Positions 21,959-30,684 of a stretch of DNA of 64,000 bases are shown here, in pieces. The notes below the pieces were generated by a model. The model worked only from the letters and a program-made list of their open reading frames with translations, had not been told where the DNA came from and searched no databases. Numbering within the stretch: the first letter of the stretch is position 1; the number at the start of each line of letters is the position of its first letter. A program made the translations under genes and the position numbers. The DNA comes from Sphingopyxis sp. PET50 (lineage in GTDB: Bacteria; Pseudomonadota; Alphaproteobacteria; Sphingomonadales; Sphingomonadaceae): assembly GCF_025244705.1 (NCBI RefSeq), contig NZ_CP104207.1:1426001-1490000 (forward strand). Direction: 5' to 3'.

Positions 21959-23452
21959 CTAGGCGGCTTTCAGGGCGATTTCGGCGGCGCTGCCGATGCT
22001 GCCGCTGCGCCGCCATCTCCCTGAACCTTGCAAGCTGGTGCCCACCGACAGATCGACCAGTCCGCTGCGCATCATCCACCAGAACAGGAAAATCCCCGGC
22101 AGGGCGGCTACAACGGTGAAGAGGTAGAAGTTCACATTGCCGAACGATTCCATCATCGCGCCCGCCGTCGTACCGGTCAGGAAGCGCCCGACGATGCTCG
22201 CCGCCGAGCTGATCAGCGCATAGTGCGCCGCCGTGAAGCGCAGATCACACAGGGCCGAGAAATAGGCGACGACAACGACGCCGCCGATACCGCTCGCGAT
22301 ATTTTCGAACCCGATCGCACCCGCCAGACCCCAATTGCTGTGTCCCGATGCCGCGAGCAACGCAAAGCTGAAATTGCTGACCGCCATCAGGATCAGGCTG
22401 ATCATCACCGACCGCTTCATGCCCCAGCGGGCATACATCACGCCGCCGATGAAAATGCCGATCAGATAGGCCCAGAAACCGATGCCAACGTCATAGATGG
22501 CGATCTCGTCATTGCTGAACCCCAAATCGTCGAGCAGCAACCGGAGCGTCAGTTGGCTCAGCGTGTCGCCGATCTTGTGGAGAAGAATGAAAGCAAGGAC
22601 GAGCCACGCGCCATGACGGCTGAAAAATTCGGTAAAGGGGCCGACGATGCCCGCAAGGACTCCCGGTAAGCCCTCGCGTGTCACCGCCGCGCGATGCCGT
22701 TCGGGCTCGCCGACCCAGAAGACCGCGATCACCGCCGGAAGGGCGAGCAAGGCGCAGGCGATATAGGCGGCCTCCCACCCCTGGCGCGCGGCCATGAACA
22801 GCGCGATACCGCCCGCGCCCGCTGACCCGATACGCCAGCCATATTGCGACATGCCCGAACCGACGCCGAGTTGCTCCGGTTTCAATATCTCGATGCGATA
22901 GGCATCGATCACGACATCGAACGTCGCCCCGGCAAATCCGACCAGCACGGCGCCCACCGCCATTTCGAACAGCGCCGCCAATTCGCCCTCGCGACCCAGG
23001 CCGAACCACTGCATCAGCTGACCTATCGGAGACTGGCCGACATGCTGCGGATCCACCAATGCCAGATTGAATACCGCAAGCATCACCAGCGCCGCGGTCA
23101 GAAGCATCCACGACACCCGCTGCCCCAGCCGCCCAAGGAGCGGCAGGCGCGCGGCATCGACGACCCAGGCCCATAGCGGCTTGAAATTATAGACGAGGAA
23201 GGCCAGCGAAAAGGCGGTGATCGAGGATTTCTCGAACCCGTCCTGCGACAGGCGCGTCGTCAGCGTTGCGCCGATCATCGCATAGGGGAAGCCCGACGAC
23301 ACGCCGAGCAGGAAAGCCGCGAGCGGCGCGCGCTCCGTATAGGGTCGCACGCTGGCCCACCATCCTTGATTTGGCGGTGTCGTCGTCGTCGGCTGCACGT
23401 GGTGCTCCTCCCGGCGCACCCGTTCGCGCAGCTGCGTCCCCTTCGATGCCAT
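21959..23452 (-). CDS. AmpG-like MFS permease
   Basis: A 497-aa major facilitator protein with about 12 to 14 hydrophobic segments. It matches the AmpG/PAT branch: LAAFLLGVSSGFPYAMIGAT, then SLAFLVYNFKPLWAWVVD, FDVVIDAYRIEILKPEQLGV, and ASGIGGVVVVAYFSALCDLR. AmpG imports muropeptides (GlcNAc-anhydroMurNAc peptides) for cell-wall recycling. An alternative is another PAT-family transporter. It stands alone, convergent with folC. Confidence 0.82.
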   Translation of the reverse strand: MASKGTQLRERVRREEHHVQPTTTTPPNQGWWASVRPYTERAPLAAFLLGVSSGFPYAMIGATLTTRLSQDGFEKSSITAFSLAFLVYNFKPLWAWVVDAARLPLLGRLGQRVSWMLLTAALVMLAVFNLALVDPQHVGQSPIGQLMQWFGLGREGELAALFEMAVGAVLVGFAGATFDVVIDAYRIEILKPEQLGVGSGMSQYGWRIGSAGAGGIALFMAARQGWEAAYIACALLALPAVIAVFWVGEPERHRAAVTREGLPGVLAGIVGPFTEFFSRHGAWLVLAFILLHKIGDTLSQLTLRLLLDDLGFSNDEIAIYDVGIGFWAYLIGIFIGGVMYARWGMKRSVMISLILMAVSNFSFALLAASGHSNWGLAGAIGFENIASGIGGVVVVAYFSALCDLRFTAAHYALISSAASIVGRFLTGTTAGAMMESFGNVNFYLFTVVAALPGIFLFWWMMRSGLVDLSVGTSLQGSGRWRRSGSIGSAAEIALKAA

Positions 23453-23560
23453 GGCCTAAAGCTTCGGGGTCAAATTGGAAGCGGCTATTTGGAGGAGTGC
23501 ACGATTGCGGGATCGCGCTGGGGTGAGTGGGGGGATCGGGGTGGGGAGCGGAGGTTGCCG

Positions 23561-23751
23561 ATCCTCCCCCAACGGGGGAGGGGGACCACCCGAAGGGTGG
23601 TGGAGGGGCACAGGAGGTGTACGCCGCGCCGAGCCAGGGAAGATTCCTTTCCAGTGAACCGAGCCGCACGGCACGACCTAACCGGCAAGGCAAACCGCCT
23701 GTGCCCCTCCACCAGCTTCGCTGGTCCCCCTCCCCGTACCGGGGAGGATCG
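23561..23751. repeat. Dispersed palindromic repeat, family C, copy 1
   Basis: The outer arms GATCCTCCCC and GGGGAGGATC bound about 190 bp. Inner inverted segments read GGGGGAGGGGGACCACC / GGTCCCCCTCCCC and GGTGGAGGGGCAC / GTGCCCCTCCACC. A related element lies at 57806-57945. It fills most of the 359-bp gap between the divergent ampG and the end of the response regulator gene; no gene is seen here. Confidence 0.7.
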
Positions 23752-23811
23752 CTTGCGACCGCTACCGCCCGAAACGAGCCATTCGCATTCGCAGAAATTT
23801 GGCAGCAGCGC

Positions 23812-24249
23812 CTACGCCGCCTCGGGCCGCCAATAGGTCGTCAGGCCGGTCACCTTGCGCGGCGCCTCGTTCCGGCAGCTCATCGCCTCCAGCGCCTTCA
23901 GCGCCGCGACCAGCGCCGAGGCGCTGTGGGGCTTGTTCAGACAGGCAAGCGCGATCTCGTCGGCATCCTCGGGGCATTGGCCGGTGACCAGCAGCACCGC
24001 GATACCGCGGTCGCGCGCCAGCCGCGCGACTTCGCGGCCCGTCATGTCGCCCGCGAGGCCGAGATCGAGCACCAGCGCGTCGATCGCCTCGGTCGCCATC
24101 AGCGCGACCGCCGCCTCGCCCAGATCGACCGAGGCGACGACGGTGTAGCCGCTGTGTTTCAGCGTCCGCTCATTGTCGAACGCGACCAGCGGGTCATCCT
24201 CGATGACCAGCAGCCGCTTGATGCACGACGGACGCGATGCGAACAGCAT
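23812..24249 (-). CDS. Single-domain response regulator
   Basis: A 145-aa receiver domain with no output domain. The acidic pair is LLVIEDDPLVAFDNERTL, the phospho-acceptor Asp lies in ALVLDLGLAGDMTGREVARL, the switch Thr is in IAVLLVTGQCPED, and the conserved Lys is in CLNKPHS. Start ATG at 24249. Stand-alone receivers of this type act as phosphorelay partners or CheY-like effectors. No kinase is adjacent. Confidence 0.85.
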   Translation of the reverse strand: MLFASRPSCIKRLLVIEDDPLVAFDNERTLKHSGYTVVASVDLGEAAVALMATEAIDALVLDLGLAGDMTGREVARLARDRGIAVLLVTGQCPEDADEIALACLNKPHSASALVAALKALEAMSCRNEAPRKVTGLTTYWRPEAA

Positions 24250-24404
24250 GACTACTCCTTTCAACGGCGACATGACTCTGACCTTTCCGTCGTGCAAGCG
24301 GGCATATGCTTGCCATCGACGAAGCGGTGCATTTCCGGCTATGAGCGTGGTCACAGGGCAACACTTCTGGCCCGAAAAACGACAAGAAAGCCACAATCGT
24401 TCCC

Positions 24405-25261
24405 ATGAAGCCCCCCGTCCTCCCCGTTCCGGCGCGCCTGGTGCGCGTCCCGCCGACGACGGGCGCGCCGCGCCGCGCGGCCGCCGCGCCGCGCGTGCCG
24501 CCGCCCCGTCCCGCAAGGCGCCCGCCGAAGCCGAGCGCGAGGACGGGCCGCAGCGCATATCCAAGCTGCTGGCGCGCGCCGGGGTCGGGTCGCGCCGCGA
24601 TGTCGAGCGCATGATCGAGGAAGGACGCATCGCGCTGAACGGCGCGGTCATCGCCCAGCCCGCGCCTTTGCTCGCCTCGCTCGACGGGCTGACCGTCGAC
24701 GGCAATCCCGTCGCCAAGCCGGTGTCGACGCGCCTCTACCGCTTTCACAAGCCCGCGGGCTGCCTGACCGCGGCGCGCGATCCCAAGGGGCGCAAGACGA
24801 TCTACGACATGCTGCCCAAGGGACTGCCGCGCGTGATGCCGGTCGGTCGGCTCGACTATAATACCGAGGGGCTGCTGCTGCTGACCAACGACGGCGAGTT
24901 CAAGCGCCAGCTCGAACTGCCCGCGAGCAGGGTCGAGCGTACCTATCGCGCACGCGCCTTCGGCGACATCAGCCAGGCGCAGCTCGAGGAGCTGGCGATG
25001 GGGATCGAGATCGACGGCGTCCGTTATGGCAGGATCATCGCCAATCTGGAACGCCGCACCGGGCGCAACCAGTGGGTCGAAATGACGCTGACCGAGGGCA
25101 AGAACCGCGAAGTGCGCCGCGTGCTCGAACATTTCGGGCTGCAGGTCAGCCGGTTGATCCGGACGCGCTACGGCCAGTTCACGCTCGAAGGGCTCGGCAT
25201 GGGCGAGGCCGATGTCGTGCCGCGCGACGAACTGTTCAAATTCCGGCGGCATCTCGGCTGA
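24405..25261 (+). CDS. RluB/RsuA-family pseudouridine synthase (probable frame break in a C-run)
   Basis: Converts a specific rRNA uridine to pseudouridine. An Arg/Pro/Ala-rich N-terminus is followed by an S4 RNA-binding domain (QRISKLLARAGVGSRRDVER, then GRIALNGAVIAQP) and the RsuA/RluB catalytic domain. The catalytic Asp lies in VMPVGRLDYNTEGLLLLTND; EGKNREVRRVLEHFGLQVSR is the C-terminal signature. The ATG at 24405 (MKPP) is out of frame with the rest unless the C6 run at 24410 gains one C, which then gives MKPPRPPRSGAPGARP. The other possible start is the in-frame ATG at 24341. The gene overlaps rsmD by one base. Confidence 0.82.
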
Positions 25262-25804
25262 TGCGGGTGATTTCGGGCGAATGGCGCGGGCGCAAGCTGC
25301 TGGCGCCGGAGAATGACGCGACGCGGCCGACCGCCGACCGGACGCGCGAGACCTTGTTCTCGATGCTGGCGAAGCCGGCTGGGGAGTTTCGAGGGGCTGT
25401 TTGTCGCCGACCTGTTCGCGGGGTCGGGCGCGCTCGGCATCGAGGCGCTGTCGCGCGGGGCCGAGCAGTGCCTGTTCGGCGAGCAGGACCGCGATGCGCT
25501 GGACGCGCTGAAGCGGAATCTCGCGGCCCTGGGCGCCGCCGCGCGCGCCGACGTGCGCGCGGGGTCGGTGCTGAGCCTTGGCCCCGCGACGCGCACCTAC
25601 GACCTGCTGCTGTTCGATGCGCCTTACGACACCGGCGCGGCGAGCGTGGCGCTCGACAAGCTGAACCGGCTCGGCTGGGTGGCGCCCGACAGCTGGATTT
25701 CGATCGAAACCGGCGAAAGGGAAAAGGTCGCGGTCGCGGGCTTCGAGATCGATGCCGAACGTAAGGTCGGCAAGGCGAAGCTGACTCTGCTGCGACCCGC
25801 CTAG
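25261..25804 (+). CDS. rsmD: 16S rRNA (guanine966-N2)-methyltransferase (one frame break)
   Basis: About 180 aa. N-terminus MRVISGEWRGRKLLAPE, then TRPTADRTRETLFSMLA, SAM-binding VADLFAGSGALGIEALSRGA, and catalytic LLLFDAPYDTG (a DPPY-like motif). The start overlaps the pseudouridine synthase stop (TGATG), pairing two rRNA modification genes. The frame breaks at 25371-25378: GCGAAGCCGGCTGG for GCG-AGC-CGG-CTG (ASRLG), one extra base next to a GCCGGC. The 3' end overlaps the convergent protease gene. Confidence 0.93.
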
Positions 25805-26969
25805 AGATAGGGTTTCAGGTTGAACTCGGCGCGGCTGCGCTTGCCGCCGCGTTCATAGTCGAAGGCCACCGCATTGCCCGGCTTACCGCCGATCCGTTTC
25901 AGCGCGGCGTCCCATTCGGTGCCGACGATGACGTCGCCGACCGCCAATCCAGCTTCCTTCGCAGGGCTGCCGTTGCCGACGTCCTCGACGACGATGCGCT
26001 CGCCCTTTCGCCCGAACCACAGGCCCGACAGGCCGTAGCGTTCGGTGTCGAAGCGAAGCTCAGCCCGTTGGGCGCGACCCATAGCTGCTTGCGTTTGGGG
26101 TCGGTCGACAGGTGGAAATGGCGGATCATCTCCAGCCCGACCAGCCCGTCGATATCGGCGAAATTGCCGTTGCGCGGCCCCGGCTCGGCCAGCGTGACCA
26201 GCGCGCCGGGGAAGGCGAATTTGTGCAGGCGCACCTTGTCGGCGCGGAACATGCGCGTCGCGAGGCTGCCCTGCCCGAAGCCGCTGGCGCGCACCGGGAC
26301 ATAAGGCCGGTCGCTGTCCCACCAGCCGAGCGCGCGCGCCGCCTTGCCGTCGAGCAGGATGTTGCGCGGCGCCCCGGTGTCGAGCAGGAACCGCCCGGAA
26401 AAATCGCCGATCTGCACCGGCGCCGCGAGCCCGTAGCTGGCGCGCCGGGTGAAATAGCTGTCGGGGACCAGGTGCATGCCCGGCCGCTCGCCGCGCCCGT
26501 CGGGATAGATGCGCCACTGGCCCGCCACGAAGTCGAGATCGCTGTCCATGTCGGTGAACAAAGGCGCGCCAATCAGTCCGCGCGTGCGCGAATCGACGAC
26601 CGACTTGGTGCCGTGAAATTCCATATAGGGAATGCGGAAGGTGCCGCCGATGACGACATTGTTGACGCGCAGCACCGACGTGCGCTCGACCCCGCCGAGG
26701 CCGCCGATCACGCTGGCCCCGCGCTCGCGCAATTTGACCGAACTGGCCCAGCTGTCGGAGATCAGGCTTTCGGTCGTGCCGGTGTCGAGGATGAAGGGTT
26801 CGGCGGGCAACCCCTCGACCGACACGTCGAGCCAGACGCGATTGCCCTCCAGCCGGATCGGCGCCGCGAACATCGCGGGTCCGGCGGCATGGGCCAGGCG
26901 CGGAAGTGCGGCAAGACCCGGTACCGCGATGGCGGCGGCGAGGAGAGAACGGCGGTCGATCAAGGACAT
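25801..26969 (-). CDS. Retropepsin-like aspartic protease with C-terminal PDZ domain (one frame break)
   Basis: About 389 aa. A signal or Tat-like leader (DRRSLLAAAIAVPGLAALPR) precedes two aspartyl-protease half-sites, AEPFILDTGTTESLISDSW near residue 60 and SGRFLLDTGAPRNILLDGKA near residue 200. A PDZ-like domain follows (GNGSPAKEAGLAVGDVIVG). Bacterial relatives are single-chain pepsin/retropepsin-like proteins of mostly unknown role, probably periplasmic. The frame breaks near 26058-26065; restoring one base joins WVAPNG to LRFDTERYGL and can recreate a GCCGGC. Confidence 0.8.
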
Positions 26970-27042
26970 GGCGCGGCTTTCGGGATGGGAACACCGCCAG
27001 CCTAACCGGCTCCCCATGACCCCGCAATGACAATCCGGTGCG

Positions 27043-28305
27043 TCAGCCGCGCCGGCGCACCATCAGCAGGCCGAGCCAGCTCACGATGCCCGCCAGCGCC
27101 AGATAGAGCCCGACCGCTTCGGTGCCGCGCCAGTCGCCGAGCGCCTGCGCGACAATCGGCGCGGCGGCGCCGCCGAGGATGCCGCCGGCGTTGAAGGTCA
27201 TCGACGCGCCGGTGTAGCGGACCTCGACCGGGAAAAGCCCGGTCAGCCAGGCGCCGAGCGGGCCGTAGACGAGGCCCATGACGAACAGCGCCGACGCGAG
27301 ACCCGCGAAGATCAGTCCCCAGCTTTGCGAAGCAAGCGCGGGTCCGAAGAGGAAACCGACGAGGACCGTCGCGCCGCAGCCCCAGGTCAGCACCTTCTGC
27401 GGGCTCGCCGCGTCGCTCCAGGTGCCGGCGAAGACGATGCCCGCCGCCATGAACAGGATCGCGCCGAGCTGGATCAGCAGGAAATGTTCCTTGGGATAGC
27501 CGAGCGTGGTCGTGCCGTGCGCCAGCGCGAAGCTGGTCGAGAGATAGAAGATGGCGAAGCAGGCGACGACCGCGAAGGTCCCCGCCAGCGTCGGCAGCAG
27601 GTGGCGCGCCAGCAGTTCGCCGATCGGCACGCCGACGGGGCGGTCGGCTTCGAGCGCGGCGGCGAAATCGGGGGTCTCGCCGATCTTGAGCCGCACCCAG
27701 AGGCCGAGCCCGACGAGCACCGCCGAGAGCAGGAAGGGGATGCGCCAGCCCCAGGCGGCGAACTCGGTGTCGGAAAGCCACAGCCCGAGCAGCAGGAACA
27801 GGCCGTTGGCGGCGATGAAGCCGACCGGCGCGCCGAGCTGCGGCACCATGCCGAAGCGCGCGCGCCAGCCCGGCGGGGCGTTCTCGACCGCAAGCAAAGC
27901 CGCCCCGCCCCACTCGCCGCCGAGCCCGAACCCCTGCCCGAAGCGCAGGATGCAGAGCAGCAAGGGCGCGACCCAGCCGACCATCTCATAGGTGGGCAGG
28001 AAGGCGATCAGCAGGGTCGAGACGCCCATCAGCATCAGCGAGGCGACGAGCGTCGACTTGCGCCCGATGCGGTCGCCATAATGGCCGAAGACGATCGCCC
28101 CGACGGGCCGCGCGAAGAAAGCGAGGCCGAAGCTCATGAAGCTGAGCATCAATTGCGCCGAAGGCGATTCGGACGGGAAGAAGAGCGGCCCGAACACCAG
28201 GGCGGCGGCGGTGCCGTAGATGTAGAAATCATAGAATTCGACCGCGGTGCCGACGAGGCTGGCGGTCAGGATGCGCCGATGCTTGCGATAGGGTGCCAGA
28301 TCCAT
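27043..28305 (-). CDS. MHS-family MFS transporter
   Basis: A 420-aa transporter with 12 hydrophobic segments. It has the metabolite:H+ symporter signatures SLVGTAVEFYDFYIYGTAAA, the loop motif FGHYGDRIGRKSTLVASLML and GQGFGLGGEWGGAALLAVEN. Relatives include ShiA, KgtP and ProP-type permeases for carboxylates or betaines; the substrate is not evident. The ATG at 28305 (MDLAPYRKHRRILTAS) is family-like. The IS/MITE insertion begins 110 bp upstream. Confidence 0.85.
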   Translation of the reverse strand: MDLAPYRKHRRILTASLVGTAVEFYDFYIYGTAAALVFGPLFFPSESPSAQLMLSFMSFGLAFFARPVGAIVFGHYGDRIGRKSTLVASLMLMGVSTLLIAFLPTYEMVGWVAPLLLCILRFGQGFGLGGEWGGAALLAVENAPPGWRARFGMVPQLGAPVGFIAANGLFLLLGLWLSDTEFAAWGWRIPFLLSAVLVGLGLWVRLKIGETPDFAAALEADRPVGVPIGELLARHLLPTLAGTFAVVACFAIFYLSTSFALAHGTTTLGYPKEHFLLIQLGAILFMAAGIVFAGTWSDAASPQKVLTWGCGATVLVGFLFGPALASQSWGLIFAGLASALFVMGLVYGPLGAWLTGLFPVEVRYTGASMTFNAGGILGGAAAPIVAQALGDWRGTEAVGLYLALAGIVSWLGLLMVRRRG

Positions 28306-28390
28306 GGCGGGTTGCTCTCCCCCGGTTTGCCGGGGGTGCCTTTGGACGCGAAGCGGGGTGGAGGGCAAGCGGGAAGCGGTGTCGGGTACA

Positions 28391-28417
28391 TTCCCCTCCC
28401 TTTTAGGGAGGGGGTTA
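28391..28417. repeat. Left part of a family B repeat interrupted by MITE and IS
   Basis: TTCCCCTCCCTTTTAGGGAG through GGGTTA matches the left arm of the intact family B copy at 34140-34254. The element resumes at 29411 (TAGGGGTGGGTAGCGAGCGC) after the two insertions and ends near 29500. The junction is a TA dinucleotide, the expected target of the inserted elements. Confidence 0.8.
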
Positions 28418-28559
28418 GGCTGTATCGACATTCAGCCCTGGCGGCCTGCAAATGGCGGCTTTCCGCGCTTCCGGTGCTCACGCACATGGAGTGCGCTGCG
28501 CTCCGGGTCACGGAAAACCACCATTTTCGGCTCGCCATCTTCTGAATGTCGATACAGCC
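28418..28559. mobile_element. MITE with 18-bp terminal inverted repeats
   Basis: A 142-bp non-coding element. Its perfect 18-bp ends are GGCTGTATCGACATTCAG (28418-28435) and CTGAATGTCGATACAGCC (28542-28559). It is flanked by TA on both sides (28416-28417 and 28560-28561). A second inner inverted pair (AAATGGCGGCTTTCCG / CGGAAAACCACCATTTT) suggests a folded structure. The ends resemble those of the adjacent IS (GGCCGGATCGACATTC), so a related IS5-type transposase may mobilise it. Confidence 0.85.
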
Positions 28560-28561
28560 TA

Positions 28562-29410
28562 GGCCGGATCGACATTCATCGTAGCCAGATCATGGCGGCG
28601 GCGAGATATACGAAGCCGGCGAAATGGATGGCTCGCCTGTCATATCGGGTTGCGAAGCGGCGGAAGTGTTTGAGGCGATTGAAGCATCGCTCGATGCGAT
28701 TGCGCTGCTTGTAGGCGGCGGCATCGTGCGGGATGGCGATCTTGCGGGTGCGATTTGAGGGGATCACGGCTTCCGCCCCGATTTCGGCGATGATGGCACG
28801 TACAGCATTGCTGTCATAGGCTTTATCAGCGAGGACGGCTTTGCCTTCCTGGCCTTCGAGCAGGGCTGGTGCCTGTGTAACGTCGCCAACCTGGCCTAGC
28901 AGTGACGATGAAACGCAATGGCCGTCCGAGCGCATCGGCCAGCATATGGATTTTGGTGGTCAGTCCACCTCGGGAACGCCCCAGCGCCTGATCCTTGGCC
29001 CCCTTTTCCGCTCGCCGCTTGTTGGTGCGCGCGAACGATGGTGCTGTCGAGCATCAGATATTTGTTCTCCCGATCGGCCGTCAGCGCCTCGAACACCCGT
29101 TCCCACACACCGGTGTGGCACCAGCGGCTGAAACGGCGATGCACCGTCTTCCATTTGCCGTAGCGCTCAGGCAGGTCGCGCCAATGTGCTCCCGAGCGCA
29201 AAACCCACAAGCATCCGTTTACAAACAACCGGTTATCCGACCCGCTTCGCCCCGGATCACTCGTCTTGCCCGGCAGCAATGGGGCTATTCTCGTCCATTG
29301 CACCTCGCTCAACTCATAACGCTTCACGCCCATCACAAACCTCCGCTCAGTCGCGGAACCCTATGAATCAGCAATCAAGCCTCTTGGGAATCCTGAATGT
29401 CGATCCGGCC
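28562..29410 (-). mobile_element. IS5-family (IS427-type) insertion sequence
   Basis: 849 bp with perfect 16-bp terminal inverted repeats: GGCCGGATCGACATTC (28562-28577) and GAATGTCGATCCGGCC (29395-29410). TA flanks each side (28560-28561 and 29411-29412). It carries one leftward transposase gene in shifted frames. It sits directly against the MITE, sharing one TA, and the pair interrupts a family B repeat. The insertion looks recent because both ends are perfect. Confidence 0.92.
28576..29336 (-). CDS. IS5-family DDE transposase (frameshifted)
   Basis: The N-terminal part (29336 down to about 29012) is MGVKRYELSEVQWTRIAPLL, then GCLWVLRSGAHWRDLPERYG, with the first catalytic Asp in MLDSTIVRAHQQAA. 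After an A4G5 run at about 29003-29012 the family sequence continues in the +1 frame (AKDQALGRSRGGLTTKIHML, then DALGRPLRFIVTAG). This could be programmed slippage, as is common in this IS group. A second shift at 28894-28900 (GCCTAGC for GCCGGC) leads to GQVGDVTQAPALLEGQ, the second Asp in LADKAYDSNAVRAI, and the Glu in RNRIERCFNRLKHFRRFATR. Confidence 0.85.
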
Positions 29411-29500
29411 TAGGGGTGGGTAGCGAGCGCAGCGAGCAAGAGGAAGAGCGCCGCCTTCGGCGGCCACCCACCCCCAGCCCCTCCCTTGCAGGGAGGGGAG
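29411..29500. repeat. Right part of the interrupted family B repeat
   Basis: GGGTGGGTAGCGAGCGCAGC, then a GCCGCCTTCGGCGGC hairpin, then CCCTCCCTTGCAGGGAGGGG. This continues the arm at 28391-28417 and matches 34140-34254. The rest of the gap to cspA (29501-29731) looks like the long leader typical of cold-shock genes; it holds no gene I can support. Confidence 0.75.
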
Positions 29501-29731
29501 ATAAACGTCCCCTTCCCCCCGGAATCCGCCGTTTCCCATCCACGCCCACTTCGCAAATCCGCCAAATCCTTGACTTTTCGCGAAGCATCGCCCATATGGG
29601 TCCTTGCTAACGTCGCCTGCGACGGAAATTCGATACCCTTTCGGGGGCTGACACTTCCCTTCTCACGCTACCAGCTCCGCCGGTGCTTTTGCCGCAGCGG
29701 GTTCCCTGTTTTCGTGAAAGGAAACACCCCC

Positions 29732-29938
29732 ATGCCGACCGGCACCGTCAAATTCTTCAACACCGACAAGGGTTATGGCTTTATCTCGAACGAGGATGGC
29801 TCGGGCGACGCGTTCGTCCACATCAGCGCCGTCGAGCGTTCGGGCCTGCCCACCCTGAACAAGGACCAGCGCGTCACCTATGAACTGGAAACCGACAACC
29901 GGGGCAAGACCTCGGCCGTGAATCTCCAGTCGGCCTGA
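29732..29938 (+). CDS. cspA: Cold-shock protein, CspA family
   Basis: A 68-aa single cold-shock domain. RNP-1 is [11 protein letters not shown] and RNP-2 is [10 protein letters not shown]; the start is [12 protein letters not shown]. It binds single-stranded RNA/DNA and acts as an RNA chaperone. GAAAGGAAA precedes the ATG. A leader of about 140 bases may carry temperature-responsive structure. An IF-1-like gene starts 2 bp after the stop, so the two are likely translated from one message. Confidence 0.95.
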   Translation: MPTGTVKFFNTDKGYGFISNEDGSGDAFVHISAVERSGLPTLNKDQRVTYELETDNRGKTSAVNLQSA

Positions 29939-29940
29939 TC

Positions 29941-30195
29941 TTGGCCAAGGAAGAGGTTCTGACCTTCGATGGTGTGATCGATGAAATCCTGCCCGATGCG
30001 CGCTTTCGCGTCGTGCTGGAAAATGGTCACCGCATCATCGCCTATACCGCCGGCCGGATGCGACGCTTTCGCATCCGGTCGGTCGTCGGCGATGCCGTGC
30101 GGATCGAAATGACCCCCTATGACCTGGACAAGGGCCGTCTCGTCTATCGCGAGCGCGGCAATGCCCCGGTCACCGGACAACGGCAGCGACGTTGA
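29941..30195 (+). CDS. infA: Translation initiation factor IF-1-like protein
   Basis: An 84-aa S1/OB-fold protein: [20 protein letters not shown], then [20 protein letters not shown] and [20 protein letters not shown], the IF-1 signature order. It starts at TTG 29941, two bases after the cspA stop. It is longer at the C-terminus than the standard 72-aa IF-1 (tail [15 protein letters not shown]). It may be a second, cold-linked IF-1 paralogue, and the window cannot show whether another infA exists. Confidence 0.87.
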   Translation: MAKEEVLTFDGVIDEILPDARFRVVLENGHRIIAYTAGRMRRFRIRSVVGDAVRIEMTPYDLDKGRLVYRERGNAPVTGQRQRR

Positions 30196-30230
30196 TCCCA
30201 AAAACCATAAACACAGAGAAATTGAATATC

Positions 30231-30374
30231 ATGTTTCAGAGTAACAATATTTTTCCTGCCCTGTCGGCGCTTCCGCTGGCGGGCAAGGCGATGACGGCGA
30301 CGCCGACCACGCGCCGCCGTGCGACGCTGTCGCGGCGCGAGCTGCGCCGCCTGATCGCCGACATGATCGACTGA
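30231..30374 (+). CDS. Small basic hypothetical protein
   Basis: A 47-residue product starting at ATG 30231 (MFQSNNIFPALSALPLAGKA). It has a basic helical C-terminus (RRRATLSRRELRRLIADMID). The position right after the IF-1-like gene and the presence of AGAGAA upstream support translation. An upstream ATG at 30192 would add 13 residues. No family recognised; the C-terminal helix looks RNA- or DNA-binding. Confidence 0.5.
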   Translation: MFQSNNIFPALSALPLAGKAMTATPTTRRRATLSRRELRRLIADMID

Positions 30375-30400
30375 TCAAGCCAAACCAAGGGAGACGGCCC

Positions 30401-30604
30401 GTGTCGGCCACCAGCGACTTCTACCGGCTGCAAGCCGAAAAATGCTCCAGCGAGGCGGATGCGTCCGATCTCCCGCAGGTCCGCGACCGCAACCGGCGTG
30501 CCGCGGCCGCCTGGCAATCGATGGCCGACAAGCTCATCCTGACCGAAGCGGTCCGCGCCAAGGCGGCGGCGCGCAAGGAAGCCGACGCCGCCGGTCCAGA
30601 ATAA
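30401..30604 (+). CDS. Small conserved hypothetical protein
   Basis: A 67-residue product from GTG 30401 (MSATSDFYRLQAEKCSSEAD) with a helical body (RDRNRRAAAAWQSMADKLIL). GGGAGA precedes the start. The layout resembles short alphaproteobacterial proteins of unknown function. It ends 80 bp before the uvrD start. Confidence 0.55.
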   Translation: MSATSDFYRLQAEKCSSEADASDLPQVRDRNRRAAAAWQSMADKLILTEAVRAKAAARKEADAAGPE

Positions 30605-30665
30605 GAGACACGCGCGGCTCGGGCGCGCGCGATTGGCTTGCGCCGCGCTGGACAGCGCGCCCGCC

Positions 30666-30680
30666 GTTCCCTAATCGTTC
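30666..30680 (+). promoter_or_regulatory. LexA (SOS) box upstream of uvrD/pcrA
   Basis: GTTCCCTAATCGTTC is a perfect match to the alphaproteobacterial LexA operator GTTC-N7-GTTC. It ends 4 bases before the GTG start of the helicase, which implies a promoter overlapping the start and possibly a leaderless message. A second perfect box precedes lexA in this window (36013-36027). Confidence 0.85.
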
Positions 30681-30684
30681 GCCT

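Noticed and set aside
24245..24400. N-terminal extension of the pseudouridine synthase gene back to 24173
   Set aside because: The extension covers the response regulator start and its promoter region and has no conserved character.
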